DNA of 64,000 nt from Idiomarina sp. MD25a. Lineage in GTDB: Bacteria; Pseudomonadota; Gammaproteobacteria; Enterobacterales; Alteromonadaceae. The stretch's first letter is position 1. Each line of letters opens with the position of its first letter. Location of the stretch: the NCBI RefSeq assembly GCF_001870515.1, contig NZ_MDGT01000003.1, forward strand, positions 1,060,842-1,124,841, written 5' to 3'. The notes beneath the pieces are model-generated. The model searched no databases, was not told the origin of the DNA, and saw only the letters and a program-made list of their open reading frames with translations. The position numbers and the translations under genes were made by a program. Below are positions 9,688-18,306 of this stretch, in pieces.

Positions 9688-10452
9688 ATGCAAGTAAAAG
9701 ATAGCGTAATTGTAATCACAGGTGGCGCACAAGGCTTAGGCTTGGCGATGGCAGAAGATTTTGCCAAGCAAGGCGCACAACTGGCGTTAATTGATATTAA
9801 CGGTGATGTATTAGGTGATGCACAAGAAGCCTGTGAAAAGTTGGGTGCTAAAAAAGTGATCGGCTATGAAGTCGATATTACCGATGAGGAATCAGTCGAG
9901 ACGGTATTTGAGCAAATTCAACAAGAGTTTGGTGGCATTGATGTCTTAGTTAATAACGCCGGTCTATTGCGTGACGGGTTATTGATTAAGTTCAAAGATG
10001 GCGAAATCAAGCAGAAGATGCCACTGCAACAATTCCAGTCGGTGTTGGATGTTAACCTTACCGGTACCTTCCTGTGTGGTCGTGAAGCGGCAGCGCAAAT
10101 GGTTAAAGCCGGTAAGAAAGGTGTCATCATCAATATCTCAAGCGTCGCACGCGCGGGTAATATTGGCCAAACCAACTATGCCGCCACCAAAGCCGGTGTT
10201 GTAGCAATGACGGTAACTTGGGCGCGTGAACTCGGTCGTTATGGTATTCGTTGTGGTGCTATCGCGCCAGGCTTTATCGAAACACCGATGACTGCCCAAA
10301 TGAAGCCAGAAGCGGTAGAACGTGCTTTATCCATGGTACCTCTAAAACGTTGGGGTCAGCCGACTGAGATCGCTCATAGCGCGCGTTATATCATTGAAAA
10401 CGACTTTTTCAGTGGTCGCGTTGTGGAGATTGACGGTGGTGTGCGTTTATAA
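9688..10452 (+). CDS. SDR-family oxidoreductase (FabG-like)
   Basis: Classical short-chain dehydrogenase/reductase, 254 residues: cofactor loop TGGAQGLGLAMA, NNAG, catalytic Ser in NISSVARAG and YAATKAG (Tyr/Lys). Asp in LALIDINGD after beta-strand 2 favours NAD(H). It is the last gene of the valine cluster, 11 bp after mmsB, so it is likely cotranscribed and may act on a branched 3-hydroxyacyl-CoA or related metabolite. Substrate is not determinable from sequence; FabG-type fatty acid synthesis is less likely in this context. Confidence 0.85.
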   Translation: MQVKDSVIVITGGAQGLGLAMAEDFAKQGAQLALIDINGDVLGDAQEACEKLGAKKVIGYEVDITDEESVETVFEQIQQEFGGIDVLVNNAGLLRDGLLIKFKDGEIKQKMPLQQFQSVLDVNLTGTFLCGREAAAQMVKAGKKGVIINISSVARAGNIGQTNYAATKAGVVAMTVTWARELGRYGIRCGAIAPGFIETPMTAQMKPEAVERALSMVPLKRWGQPTEIAHSARYIIENDFFSGRVVEIDGGVRL

Positions 10453-10489
10453 TTAAACGCTAAACCGAACCCCATGTGGCTCATAGCTG

Positions 10490-10536
10490 AGCGTCTCTGT
10501 TATAGTACTCGTTGCTCGATTGCTAATAGAGACGCT
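10490..10536. repeat. 9-bp inverted repeat (AGCGTCTCT/AGAGACGCT) with 29-nt loop
   Basis: Arms at 10490-10498 and 10528-10536 are perfectly complementary. The element fills most of the gap between the SDR gene and the membrane protein gene that opens the gcvA operon, ending 5 bp before its ATG. A TATAGT hexamer at 10500-10505 lies in the loop. It could be a leader hairpin affecting translation start or a weak end for the upstream operon; there is no T-tract. Confidence 0.45.
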
Positions 10537-10541
10537 TAACT

Positions 10542-10994
10542 ATGAAAATGACGTATCCATTACTGTTTAAAACCATTCCTATCTGTGCGATTTGGCTCGC
10601 ACTGTGCATTTTAGCGTTAGCCTATTTAGAGTGGCCAAGCGATTTACTATCGCAACTACTCACATCTATCGTTGCCCTTGCGAGCGTTGTTTTCGCGTTT
10701 AAGCTATCTGGCGAGATCTTCTTTAAACAAATCAATTTGAAGCAATCAGAGCTGAGTTACACGCAGGCATGGTCTCAACCTCGCACGCAACGCTGGGCTG
10801 ATGTTACTGAGGTCGACTACTCACCTTTATGGCACTCATTTAAGCTGAAGTTCGATAACGGCGAGCAGTTAAATGTCAGCGTGATTCTGACCCACCTTAC
10901 TGAATTTTTGGGCTTAATGGCACACGAACTGCCTCGCGATAAGTATATCGATGCGGTTAATAAGTTCAGTGGCGCGATGGGCGGGGATAAATAA
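10542..10994 (+). CDS. Small two-helix membrane protein, function unknown
   Basis: A 150-residue protein with two hydrophobic helices (about 12-30 and 38-56, LLTSIVALASVVFAF) followed by a soluble C-terminal domain of about 90 residues whose alternating pattern (WADVTEVDYSPLWHSFKLKFDNGEQLNVSV) recalls bacterial PH-like domains. That resemblance is by eye only. One base separates its stop from the gcvA ATG, so it probably opens the gcvA-hydrolase-ygdD-rlmM operon. I do not recognise a named family. Confidence 0.75.
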   Translation: MKMTYPLLFKTIPICAIWLALCILALAYLEWPSDLLSQLLTSIVALASVVFAFKLSGEIFFKQINLKQSELSYTQAWSQPRTQRWADVTEVDYSPLWHSFKLKFDNGEQLNVSVILTHLTEFLGLMAHELPRDKYIDAVNKFSGAMGGDK

Positions 10995-10995
10995 C

Positions 10996-11904
10996 ATGCG
11001 AAAACTGCCGCCGCTGAATGCGCTTAAATCTTTCGAAGCTGCAGCACGCCATTTGAGCTTTACTAAAGCAGCAGAAGAACTATTCGTAACCCAAGCTGCG
11101 GTGAGTCATCAAGTCAAAGCGCTGGAAGAATTTTTGCAAATTAAGTTGTTTATTCGGCGTAATCGAACGCTGTTGCTGACCGAAGAAGGGCAGGCGTATT
11201 ACCTGCAGTTAAGAGATATTTTTGCGCAATTGATACAGGCGACTGACAAGTTAAGACTGGTCTCTGAGAAGGGTGCCTTGACCGTCTCAGTGCCACCGAG
11301 CTTTGCTATTTTGTGGTTCGTGCCCCGCTTGAGCAGTTTCCGCGAGGCGCACCCAGATATGGATATTCGTATCAAAGCCGTGGATGAAATTACCGGTTCA
11401 CTCACCGATGATGTCGATGTCGCCATCTATTACGGCGATGGGCGGTGGCCTGGGATAAAAAGCTATCGCTTGCACAAAGAGTACTTATGGCCTGTGTGTT
11501 CACCGATTCTGGCAGAACGCATGAACGTAAAAACTCCCGCAGATCTACTCAAACATACGCTGTTACATGATGAAACGCGTAATGCATGGAACGACTGGTT
11601 TGAGATGGTGGGCGAGAGAAAGCCGATAAAAGATGGTGGACCCGTATTTAGCCACTCAAGTCTCGCATTACAGGCAGCGGTGCATGGGCAGGGCATTGCC
11701 TTGGCGAATCACGTTTTAGCTAAACCAGAAATTGATAGCGGACACTTGATACGTATTTTTCCTCAGGCGCTGCGACGTAATAAGGCATTTTATCTTGTCT
11801 GCCGTGACAATCAGTCAGAAATCGGTAAGATCGCCACCTTTCGCAACTGGATCATGCAATTGGTGCACGAAGAAGAACGCGCCTTCGAGTTAGAATCAGA
11901 ATGA
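10996..11904 (+). CDS. gcvA: LysR-type transcriptional regulator GcvA
   Basis: LysR-family regulator, 302 residues. The N-terminus (RKLPPLNALKSFEAAARHLS, then FVTQAAVSHQVKALE) is almost the same as E. coli GcvA, which activates or represses the glycine cleavage operon according to glycine and purines. The substrate-binding domain has VSVPPSFAILWFVPRLSSF and VDVAIYYGDGRWPG in the expected order. I chose ATG 10996 over an in-frame upstream start at 10951, because the latter overlaps the previous gene and adds residues absent from GcvA. The order gcvA-ygdD-rlmM is that of E. coli, here with one hydrolase gene inserted. Confidence 0.92.
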   Translation: MRKLPPLNALKSFEAAARHLSFTKAAEELFVTQAAVSHQVKALEEFLQIKLFIRRNRTLLLTEEGQAYYLQLRDIFAQLIQATDKLRLVSEKGALTVSVPPSFAILWFVPRLSSFREAHPDMDIRIKAVDEITGSLTDDVDVAIYYGDGRWPGIKSYRLHKEYLWPVCSPILAERMNVKTPADLLKHTLLHDETRNAWNDWFEMVGERKPIKDGGPVFSHSSLALQAAVHGQGIALANHVLAKPEIDSGHLIRIFPQALRRNKAFYLVCRDNQSEIGKIATFRNWIMQLVHEEERAFELESE

Positions 11905-12527
11905 AGCATTTAAAGGGAACGACCTATCAAGTCGCGGGTGAGCGCAACACGCAACGCATCGTCTTTTTTCATGGCTCGGGGGGTGGCCCCGATACCCCTT
12001 TCATGCAATTTTTTACTGACCAGTGGCAAGCGCTTGGTTTTGAGATCGTACGCCCTGACTTTCCATACTGGCAAAAAGTCCGAGCAACTGGAGTTAAGCG
12101 TCCGCCGGATAGGATGGAACGTTTAGTAGAGCAAATGCAGATGTGGTTATCGGCGTTGCAGCAAGACGGTAAACCTACTTGGTTTGCAGGGAAGTCACTG
12201 GGAAGTCGGGTCATGTTACGACTGGCGGATGAATTTGAAGCGCAGGGTCAAATCGCGCTGGGCTTTCCATTTAATCCACCGGCTAAGCCCGAGCGCTCTC
12301 GCTTAGACGAGTTGGGGTATGCACGTAGTCCCGGATTAATTATCGAGGGGACGCGCGATCCATTTGCAAAACAGGTTCGCAATAGCGCGTTAATATTGCC
12401 GTCACATTGGCAGATTCAATGGCTTGAGGGCGCTGATCATGGGTTTGAACCGACTGCCGCTAAACGTCATTTACGTGAGCGCTTATGGCTTCAGGCGAGC
12501 CGACTTACTGAGGAGTTTTTAAAATGA
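11901..12527 (+). CDS. Small alpha/beta-hydrolase (KANL3/Tex30-like)
   Basis: Alpha/beta-fold hydrolase, 208 residues. FFHGSGGGPDTPFMQ forms the oxyanion region, the nucleophile elbow is GKSLGSR (Ser99), and GTRDPF and GADHGFEP supply Asp and His, giving a complete triad. This short form matches bacterial KANL3/Tex30-like hydrolases, whose substrates are largely unknown. It overlaps gcvA and ygdD by 4 bp each (ATGA), so it is embedded in the operon with coupled translation. Confidence 0.85.
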   Translation: MKHLKGTTYQVAGERNTQRIVFFHGSGGGPDTPFMQFFTDQWQALGFEIVRPDFPYWQKVRATGVKRPPDRMERLVEQMQMWLSALQQDGKPTWFAGKSLGSRVMLRLADEFEAQGQIALGFPFNPPAKPERSRLDELGYARSPGLIIEGTRDPFAKQVRNSALILPSHWQIQWLEGADHGFEPTAAKRHLRERLWLQASRLTEEFLK

Positions 12528-12895
12528 TGAGTCAGTTATTGATAATTATTGCAGCACTATATGGTGCGGTAGCGGTTGCACTCGGGGCATTCGCGGCACA
12601 TGGGTTAAAGAGTCGATTGAGTGAACAGTTACTGACGGTATTTCAGACCGGTGTGACCTATCAGTTCTATCATACACTCGCGTTATTGCTGGCGGGATTA
12701 TGGCTTCGGTTTGCCCCCTCACCATGGGTCGCGGCCGCGGGCATCTTCTGGGCGCTGGGTGTGGTATTATTCTCAGGAAGTTTATATGCGCTGGCGCTGA
12801 CCAGCATCAAATGGTTTGGTCCGATAACACCGCTCGGTGGTTTGTTATTTATTTTGGGTTGGATTTGCTTATTAGTTGGAGCAGTTAAAGCATGA
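12524..12895 (+). CDS. ygdD: DUF423 membrane protein YgdD
   Basis: Four-helix inner-membrane protein of 123 residues. The first helix and loop (ALYGAVAVALGAFAAHGLK) carry the DUF423 signature, with FQTGVTYQFYHTLALLLAG following. The function is unknown in E. coli. It overlaps both neighbours by 4 bp and keeps the E. coli position between gcvA and rlmM. Confidence 0.93.
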   Translation: MMSQLLIIIAALYGAVAVALGAFAAHGLKSRLSEQLLTVFQTGVTYQFYHTLALLLAGLWLRFAPSPWVAAAGIFWALGVVLFSGSLYALALTSIKWFGPITPLGGLLFILGWICLLVGAVKA

Positions 12896-13968
12896 ATGGA
12901 TTGGTATTGCTGTGTCGTGCAGGTTTTGAAGGGGATTGTGCGGCAGAGATCCAAGAAAAAGCAGCCGCACTCGGTGTATATGGGTATTGCCAAACACAGG
13001 CCGATCAAGCCTATGTGGTTTATCATTGCCAAGCAGAGGAAGCGGATCATTTAGCCAAAAAATTACCATTAAAAGAACTCATCTTCACCCGCACGTTTTT
13101 TGTTCTTTTAGCAAGTGCTCAGCTTGCAGGTATTGAGGATCGTGTCAGTGTCGTAAAAGAAGCGTTAGAACCTCATAAAGAGTGGTTCGGGCTAGCGGGG
13201 GCGTTACGTGTAGAAACACCTGATAGCAATGAAGCGAACGCTATCGCTAAGTTTTGTCGTAAGTTTGCTGTCCCGTTACGCCAGGGCTTACGCGCTGTCG
13301 ATTTGCTGAGCAAGAAGCCACTCGCGAAGCGTCCGTTTTTACATGTGTTTTTTGTTAATAAGGCGTACGCTTTATTGGGGTATTCCTACAGCTTCAATCA
13401 GAGTCCTTATGAAGAAGGGATTTTGCGTTTACGTATGCCATCTAATGGGCCGAGTCGTTCTACGTTGAAGTTAGACGAAGCATTTCATGTTTTCGTGCCA
13501 GAAGAGGAACGTGAGCAGCGAATTCAAGCCGGTATGCGTGCAGTCGACCTCGGTGCCGCACCGGGCGGTTGGACATATCAACTAGTACGTCGTGGCATGA
13601 TGGTACAAGCCGTCGATAATGGCCCAATGGCGGACAGCCTAATGGAAACGGGTCAGGTAGAGCACATTCGTGAGGACGGTTTTAAGTATCGTCCCAAGCG
13701 TCGCAATGTCACTTGGCTTGTGTGCGATATGGTCGAAAAGCCTGCGCGGGTAGGTGAACTAATGACAGCCTGGCTGTTAGAAGAATACTGCAAAGAAGCA
13801 ATATTTAATTTAAAGCTACCGATGCGTCAACGCTACGCCTCTGTAAAGCAGTATTTGGAACAAATAACCGAGCAATTGCAAGAGCAGGGTGAACGGAGTT
13901 TCGAAATTCAAGCCAAACATTTGTATCATGACAGAGAGGAAATCACGGTACACCTACGCTGGCTTTAA
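12892..13968 (+). CDS. rlmM: 23S rRNA 2'-O-ribose C2498 methyltransferase RlmM
   Basis: SAM-dependent methyltransferase, 358 residues (E. coli 366), that 2'-O-methylates C2498 of 23S rRNA. An N-terminal THUMP-like domain (about 1-170) precedes the Rossmann fold with SAM motif DLGAAPGGWTYQLVRRG (about 219-235) and VQAVDNGPM; the later CDMVEKPARV and FNLKLPMRQRY segments carry the Asp and Lys of the K-D-K-E type catalytic set. It is the last gene of the gcvA operon and is followed by a GC-rich hairpin. Confidence 0.94.
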   Translation: MNGLVLLCRAGFEGDCAAEIQEKAAALGVYGYCQTQADQAYVVYHCQAEEADHLAKKLPLKELIFTRTFFVLLASAQLAGIEDRVSVVKEALEPHKEWFGLAGALRVETPDSNEANAIAKFCRKFAVPLRQGLRAVDLLSKKPLAKRPFLHVFFVNKAYALLGYSYSFNQSPYEEGILRLRMPSNGPSRSTLKLDEAFHVFVPEEEREQRIQAGMRAVDLGAAPGGWTYQLVRRGMMVQAVDNGPMADSLMETGQVEHIREDGFKYRPKRRNVTWLVCDMVEKPARVGELMTAWLLEEYCKEAIFNLKLPMRQRYASVKQYLEQITEQLQEQGERSFEIQAKHLYHDREEITVHLRWL

Positions 13969-13994
13969 CTAAAGCTGACAAATCGATGCTTTAT

Positions 13995-14025
13995 GCGTAA
14001 GTCGCGCATTTCGCGCGACCTACGC
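13995..14025. terminator. GC-rich hairpin between convergent rlmM and icd
   Basis: GCGTA/TACGC and GTCGCGC/GCGCGAC form a 12-bp stem with one A-C mismatch and a 5-nt loop, in the gap between convergent genes. No T-tract follows on either strand, so it is a bidirectional stop or RNA-end protector rather than a textbook intrinsic terminator. Confidence 0.5.
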
Positions 14026-14059
14026 CTCCTGAGCGCTATTGCACGGTTACATTCATCGA

Positions 14060-15064
14060 TTATAAACGTTCGATAATAGCATCGGTGAAGTCAGTAGTAC
14101 CATGACTACCACCTAAGTCACGCGTTGTACGATCACCGGATTCGATAACCTCAGCCAAGGCACGGGTAATTTTCTCTGCCGGCTCAGGCATTTCTAAATA
14201 CTCAAGCATTTGCACCGCGGCTAAAATGACCGAGCTTGGGTTGGCTAGATTTTTACCTGCGATATCCGGCGCCGAACCGTGCACGGCTTCGAAAATTGCA
14301 CAATCTTTGCCGATGTTAGCACCAGGCGCCATACCAAGACCGCCGACCAGACCTGCACAAAGGTCTGATAGAATATCGCCGAATAAATTAGTGGTGACCA
14401 ACACGTCGAAGTCTTCTGGGTTCATGACCAAACGCATGCATGCTGCATCAACAATCATCTCGGCTGATTCAATATCCGGATATTCATCAGCGATTTCGCG
14501 GGCGACTTTTAGGAACAGTCCTGAAGTTGATTTTAAGATATTTGCCTTGTGTACCGCTGTCACTTTCTTACGACCTTCGCGGCGAGCGAGGTCATATGCA
14601 AAACGCACGATACGTTCAGCGCCAGCACGCGTGATTTTGCTCATTGCTTCCGCTTCAGAGCCGTCTTCGCTGACTTTTTGACCTAAACCTGAATACATGC
14701 CCTCAGTATTCTCTCGCACCGTGATAATATCGATATTGTCATAACGTGCTTGAGTACCTTTGAATGACTTCACTGGGCGTAAATTCGCGTACAGACCAAA
14801 GCGCTTACGCAAACTCACATTAATCGAAGTGAAGCCTTCGCCGACAGGGGTTGTTAATGGGCCTTTTAAGGTAACGCCGTTTTTAGCAATGGCGTCCAAT
14901 GTAGCTTGTGGCAACAACTCACCCGTTTTCTCAAGCGCTGTAAGACCTGCGTCGACAAATTCATAGTCGAAGTCACAGCCTGCTTTTTCAAGAATGGCGA
15001 GTGCCGATTTGACGATATCGGGACCAATACCATCGCCTGGAATCACCGTGATTTTTCTGCTCAT
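14060..15064 (-). CDS. icd: Isocitrate dehydrogenase, NAD-type
   Basis: Beta-decarboxylating dehydrogenase, 334 residues, clearly shorter than E. coli Icd (416). The substrate loop SINVSLRKRFGLYANLRP has the Ser, Asn and Arg that bind isocitrate, so isopropylmalate dehydrogenase is unlikely. At the coenzyme site E. coli has Lys-Tyr (APKYAG) for NADP; here the equivalent is APDIAG, Asp267-Ile268, the pair found in NAD-specific enzymes. The enzyme should therefore make NADH and 2-oxoglutarate. It is preceded by 95 bp of non-coding DNA and stands apart from its neighbours. Homoisocitrate dehydrogenase is a remote alternative. Confidence 0.88.
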   Translation of the reverse strand: MSRKITVIPGDGIGPDIVKSALAILEKAGCDFDYEFVDAGLTALEKTGELLPQATLDAIAKNGVTLKGPLTTPVGEGFTSINVSLRKRFGLYANLRPVKSFKGTQARYDNIDIITVRENTEGMYSGLGQKVSEDGSEAEAMSKITRAGAERIVRFAYDLARREGRKKVTAVHKANILKSTSGLFLKVAREIADEYPDIESAEMIVDAACMRLVMNPEDFDVLVTTNLFGDILSDLCAGLVGGLGMAPGANIGKDCAIFEAVHGSAPDIAGKNLANPSSVILAAVQMLEYLEMPEPAEKITRALAEVIESGDRTTRDLGGSHGTTDFTDAIIERL

Positions 15065-15159
15065 GTTCGTTCCTTATGCCTAGCTACTACATTAAATTAG
15101 GATTTTACGGATGTCGAAAGTCTAGCACTACAACCGCAGATGGACTAGCAGGTAGAATA

Positions 15160-16545
15160 TTAGCTTGAGTGATTGTAATCATTCACTACACTAATGTTGA
15201 CATCGAGCGGGCTGAAACTGTGGCACTTAGCGACGGCATCACGTTTAATTGTGTGCCACTTTTCCGAGCTGATGTCGAACTGTTGGATCAGCTTCGATTG
15301 CACGTTCGACCAACGTTTAGGTAGCGCGTGATGTGGATCGAATATTTCCTGCAGTAGAATGCAGCCGAGTAAGAATACCGCCTGCTGTTTGTTGGTTATC
15401 TCGGTTTGGAAACTGACCAATTGATTGACCTGCTCCGATAAGCCCCAGCGCTGTATTAACGTCTCACTGTGCTTCTGTTGCGCCGGTTCGGGTTTGACGC
15501 CCAGCAGACCAAACGCACTCAACGGGGTGTCAGGCTGTAGTTGTGGCCATTGGGTAGCGGTCGCAAGCGCAGGATGGTGAATCAGATCGATAGCAATGAT
15601 TTGCGCAACCAGTTTTTCGCGCAAGGGCCAGGCGACATTGGTATGGTATTTGAGTTGATGCCACAACTCGACAAGTAATGATAGACGTTGCATTAGCGTT
15701 TCATGTAGCGGCACGCGATGACTATCGATATGCTGCTGTAAACTTGCTGAAGCCAAAATATGTGACGCACGCTGCGCACCCAAATACAAATAGGCATGCT
15801 TAGTCGACTTAAATGGCGCTGTTTGGGCATGCTCACTTGCACTCCTGATTAACGCTTCATGCAGCGCCGGTTGATGCTCAATAGCTTTAATAATAGGTGC
15901 CAATGCGCCACTTTGCGTAGCGTAACGCTTAATCGCCTTCAACAGCGTTTTGGGTGGTTTTAATGCTTCACGCTTGTACAAGGGGCTGTGTCGCTTCTGA
16001 TCCACAACACGCGCTAACGTGTCTCCATCAATGCGATCGGGCATGGATGGCGGCAGCGCCTCAGCCAGCGGCCAGTAGTAAGGGTGTCGTTTGCCTGTTA
16101 GTAGTTTGCTCAAAATACCTTTACCATCCAAGCCGAGTTGGTACTGTGCGAGCCTTAAAGACCAATCAACAAGATAATAGGCATAGTGGTGCGATGTGGC
16201 AGATTCATCTAAACATGCTTTAAGTAGGGGGGATTGCAGTCGGTTGACGTTTTTTAGCGGTGCAGGTAACGAACGAATCATCGTTGCTGTCATCAGCAAA
16301 CGGCGGAACGAGGTCGCAAGTCCTAGCTTATCAGCCACCTGAAACATATTGATTGCGCTTTGTAACGCAAGGCTGTAAGCCATTTTCTGCACGCGGTGCT
16401 CACTTGACCAAAGGACAAAATAATCTGGCCACTGATATTCGCTGAGCTCATATTCAAGGTTTTTACAGTGAGCGTAGAGATCAACGGCAGTAGGGTGGTT
16501 AAGTGTAGGACGAAACGAAGTTAAAAAGGCTTCTAGACGACTCAT
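15160..16545 (-). CDS. Unrecognised 461-residue helical protein
   Basis: I do not recognise this protein. It is soluble-looking, with no signal peptide or membrane segment, rich in Leu, His, Gln and Ala, and appears almost wholly alpha-helical. Loosely HD-domain-like features are seen (YYLVDWSLRLAQYQLGLDG, ALATATQWPQL), but no HD metal pair is convincing. It ends the operon diguanylate cyclase-ppnN-DUF3192-this gene; its ATG overlaps the DUF3192 stop by 4 bp, so translation is coupled. Length and uninterrupted frame argue for a real gene. Confidence 0.75.
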   Translation of the reverse strand: MSRLEAFLTSFRPTLNHPTAVDLYAHCKNLEYELSEYQWPDYFVLWSSEHRVQKMAYSLALQSAINMFQVADKLGLATSFRRLLMTATMIRSLPAPLKNVNRLQSPLLKACLDESATSHHYAYYLVDWSLRLAQYQLGLDGKGILSKLLTGKRHPYYWPLAEALPPSMPDRIDGDTLARVVDQKRHSPLYKREALKPPKTLLKAIKRYATQSGALAPIIKAIEHQPALHEALIRSASEHAQTAPFKSTKHAYLYLGAQRASHILASASLQQHIDSHRVPLHETLMQRLSLLVELWHQLKYHTNVAWPLREKLVAQIIAIDLIHHPALATATQWPQLQPDTPLSAFGLLGVKPEPAQQKHSETLIQRWGLSEQVNQLVSFQTEITNKQQAVFLLGCILLQEIFDPHHALPKRWSNVQSKLIQQFDISSEKWHTIKRDAVAKCHSFSPLDVNISVVNDYNHSS

Positions 16546-16916
16546 TGGGTGCCTTTATAACTGTCGTAAGCGCCAGACCCCCACGCCGTCAATTGATTAT
16601 CTTCGAACAAGAGCGCGGTGCACTCATCTTTCGTGGTGATGCCATCAGAAGTCACATGGTGCGTGCGGTAGAACAACACATGGAGGTCACCTTGTGAGGT
16701 TTCTTTAGCTTCATTGATATCAGGTGAACCGAGCATACGGATCACCTGATCTTTAGACATACCTAATTCGAGCTGACCAATTTGCATTGCATTGTAAGTT
16801 TCTCGTTCTTGCCATTTCATATCGGCTGGGTCAGCTTGATAAAAGACTTTTACCAAGCCCAACACAGCGATATAACCGACAATTCCGACAATAAATACCA
16901 AAGCCAGCTTGCGCAT
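16542..16916 (-). CDS. DUF3192 protein, membrane-anchored form
   Basis: A 124-residue protein with an N-terminal hydrophobic anchor (about 4-26) and a periplasmic domain resembling small outer-membrane lipoprotein (SmpA/BamE-like) folds: GQLELGMSKDQVIRMLGSPD. The block FYRTHHVTSDGITTKDECT is shared nearly word for word with the lipoprotein at 23496-23873, marking both as DUF3192. There is no lipobox Cys in this copy. It lies 4 bp from ppnN, in one operon with it. Function unknown. Confidence 0.85.
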   Translation of the reverse strand: MRKLALVFIVGIVGYIAVLGLVKVFYQADPADMKWQERETYNAMQIGQLELGMSKDQVIRMLGSPDINEAKETSQGDLHVLFYRTHHVTSDGITTKDECTALLFEDNQLTAWGSGAYDSYKGTQ

Positions 16917-16920
16917 TAAA

Positions 16921-18276
16921 TTAATCCGTTATGACTTTGTAACACGGGTGGTAGACAGAGCCTGGAAGCTTCATGCGACCTTGTTCTACAAAGGCTCTTA
17001 ATAATTCGTCTAGGCGTTTCATCAGACTTTGTTCACCGTGAATACTAAACACACCGTGTTTGCGTATCTGACGAATACCTTCGTCTTTTACATTGCCCGC
17101 AACGATAGCTGAGAAGGCACGACGTAAGTCTGCCGCCAGACGCTCTTTGGGTTGATCCGGATGAAGGTTCAACGCTGCAACATTTTCATGAGTCGGACTG
17201 AAAGGGCGTTGAAACTCTTCGTTGATTTTCAAGGTCCAGTTGAAATAATACGCATCGCCTGAATCACGGCGGTATTGTTTAACTGCGGCCATACCGGCAT
17301 GCATGTGCTGAGCGACAGCGGCTGGATCATCAATAATTATTTTGTAAAGTTGACGCGCCTCATCACCAATGGTTGCGCCGATGAATTCGTCAAGTGCTTC
17401 GAAATAATCTCGTGATGACTCAGGGCCGGTTAAAATAACCGGTAGGCTTTGGCGCTGATTGTCAGGGTGCATTAAGATACCCAACAAATACAGCAGCTCC
17501 TCCGCAGTACCTGCGCCACCTGGGAAAATAACAATACCATGAGCACAGCGAACAAACGCCTCTAGACGCTTCTCGATGTCGGGTAATATAACAAGCTCAT
17601 TAACGATCGGGTTAGGAGGCTCGGCTGCGATAATCCCCGGTTCTGTTAAACCTAAATAACGACCGCCTTCAACACGTTGCTTGGCGTGTCCGATGGTTGC
17701 ACCCTTCATTGGCCCTTTCATAGCGCCTGGACCACAGCCAGTACAGATGTTCAGTCCACGCAAACCCACGTGATAACCGACTTCTTTGGTGTACTTATAC
17801 TCGGTTTCGTTAATTGAATGCCCGCCCCAGCAAACCACCATGTTGGGCTCTTCTTGCGGGCGTAACGTCCGTGCGTTACGTAAAATATCAAACACGACAT
17901 GTGTTAACGTTGCGCTATCAGCTTGTTCTAAATCGGTTTCTGAATAGCGCTCACCGGTGAACAAAATGTCGCGTAGCACAGACTCAAGCAGCTCGCGTAT
18001 ACCGACAATGACTTCGCCATCAACAAAGGCTTCTTCGGGTGGTTCAATGAGTTCTAGTTTAATGCCGCGCTCACGACGAATAATGTTAACTTCAAAGTCT
18101 TTATAACTGTCATAAATATCTGCCGAGCTATCGGTGTGACTACCGGCGTTCAGTACGGCTAAACAGCAGTTACGAAAAAGCTTATATAGTTGACTGTTGG
18201 ATGATGCTTTTAATCGTTCGATTTCTAATTGTGATAGCAGGGACATACTTCCCTGAGGTGAGATACTTGCTTTCAT
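16921..18276 (-). CDS. ppnN: Pyrimidine/purine nucleotide 5'-monophosphate nucleosidase
   Basis: PpnN (YgdH), 451 residues (E. coli 454). It hydrolyses nucleoside monophosphates to base and ribose 5-phosphate, and in E. coli is activated by (p)ppGpp. The Rossmann-like LOG core carries the signature [21 protein letters not shown], preceded by VVCWGGHSI and [15 protein letters not shown] for substrate binding; flanking N- and C-terminal domains are present as in the E. coli enzyme. It follows the diguanylate cyclase gene by 30 bp, likely the same transcript, placing two nucleotide second-messenger functions together. Confidence 0.94.
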   Translation of the reverse strand: MKASISPQGSMSLLSQLEIERLKASSNSQLYKLFRNCCLAVLNAGSHTDSSADIYDSYKDFEVNIIRRERGIKLELIEPPEEAFVDGEVIVGIRELLESVLRDILFTGERYSETDLEQADSATLTHVVFDILRNARTLRPQEEPNMVVCWGGHSINETEYKYTKEVGYHVGLRGLNICTGCGPGAMKGPMKGATIGHAKQRVEGGRYLGLTEPGIIAAEPPNPIVNELVILPDIEKRLEAFVRCAHGIVIFPGGAGTAEELLYLLGILMHPDNQRQSLPVILTGPESSRDYFEALDEFIGATIGDEARQLYKIIIDDPAAVAQHMHAGMAAVKQYRRDSGDAYYFNWTLKINEEFQRPFSPTHENVAALNLHPDQPKERLAADLRRAFSAIVAGNVKDEGIRQIRKHGVFSIHGEQSLMKRLDELLRAFVEQGRMKLPGSVYHPCYKVITD

Positions 18277-18306
18277 TACTTATTTCTTACTCCTAAACAA
18301 TTTGCC

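Noticed and set aside
13981-14060. Intrinsic terminator with T-tract after rlmM
   Set aside because: The hairpin is strong but neither strand has a run of T residues, so it is only listed as a possible terminator.
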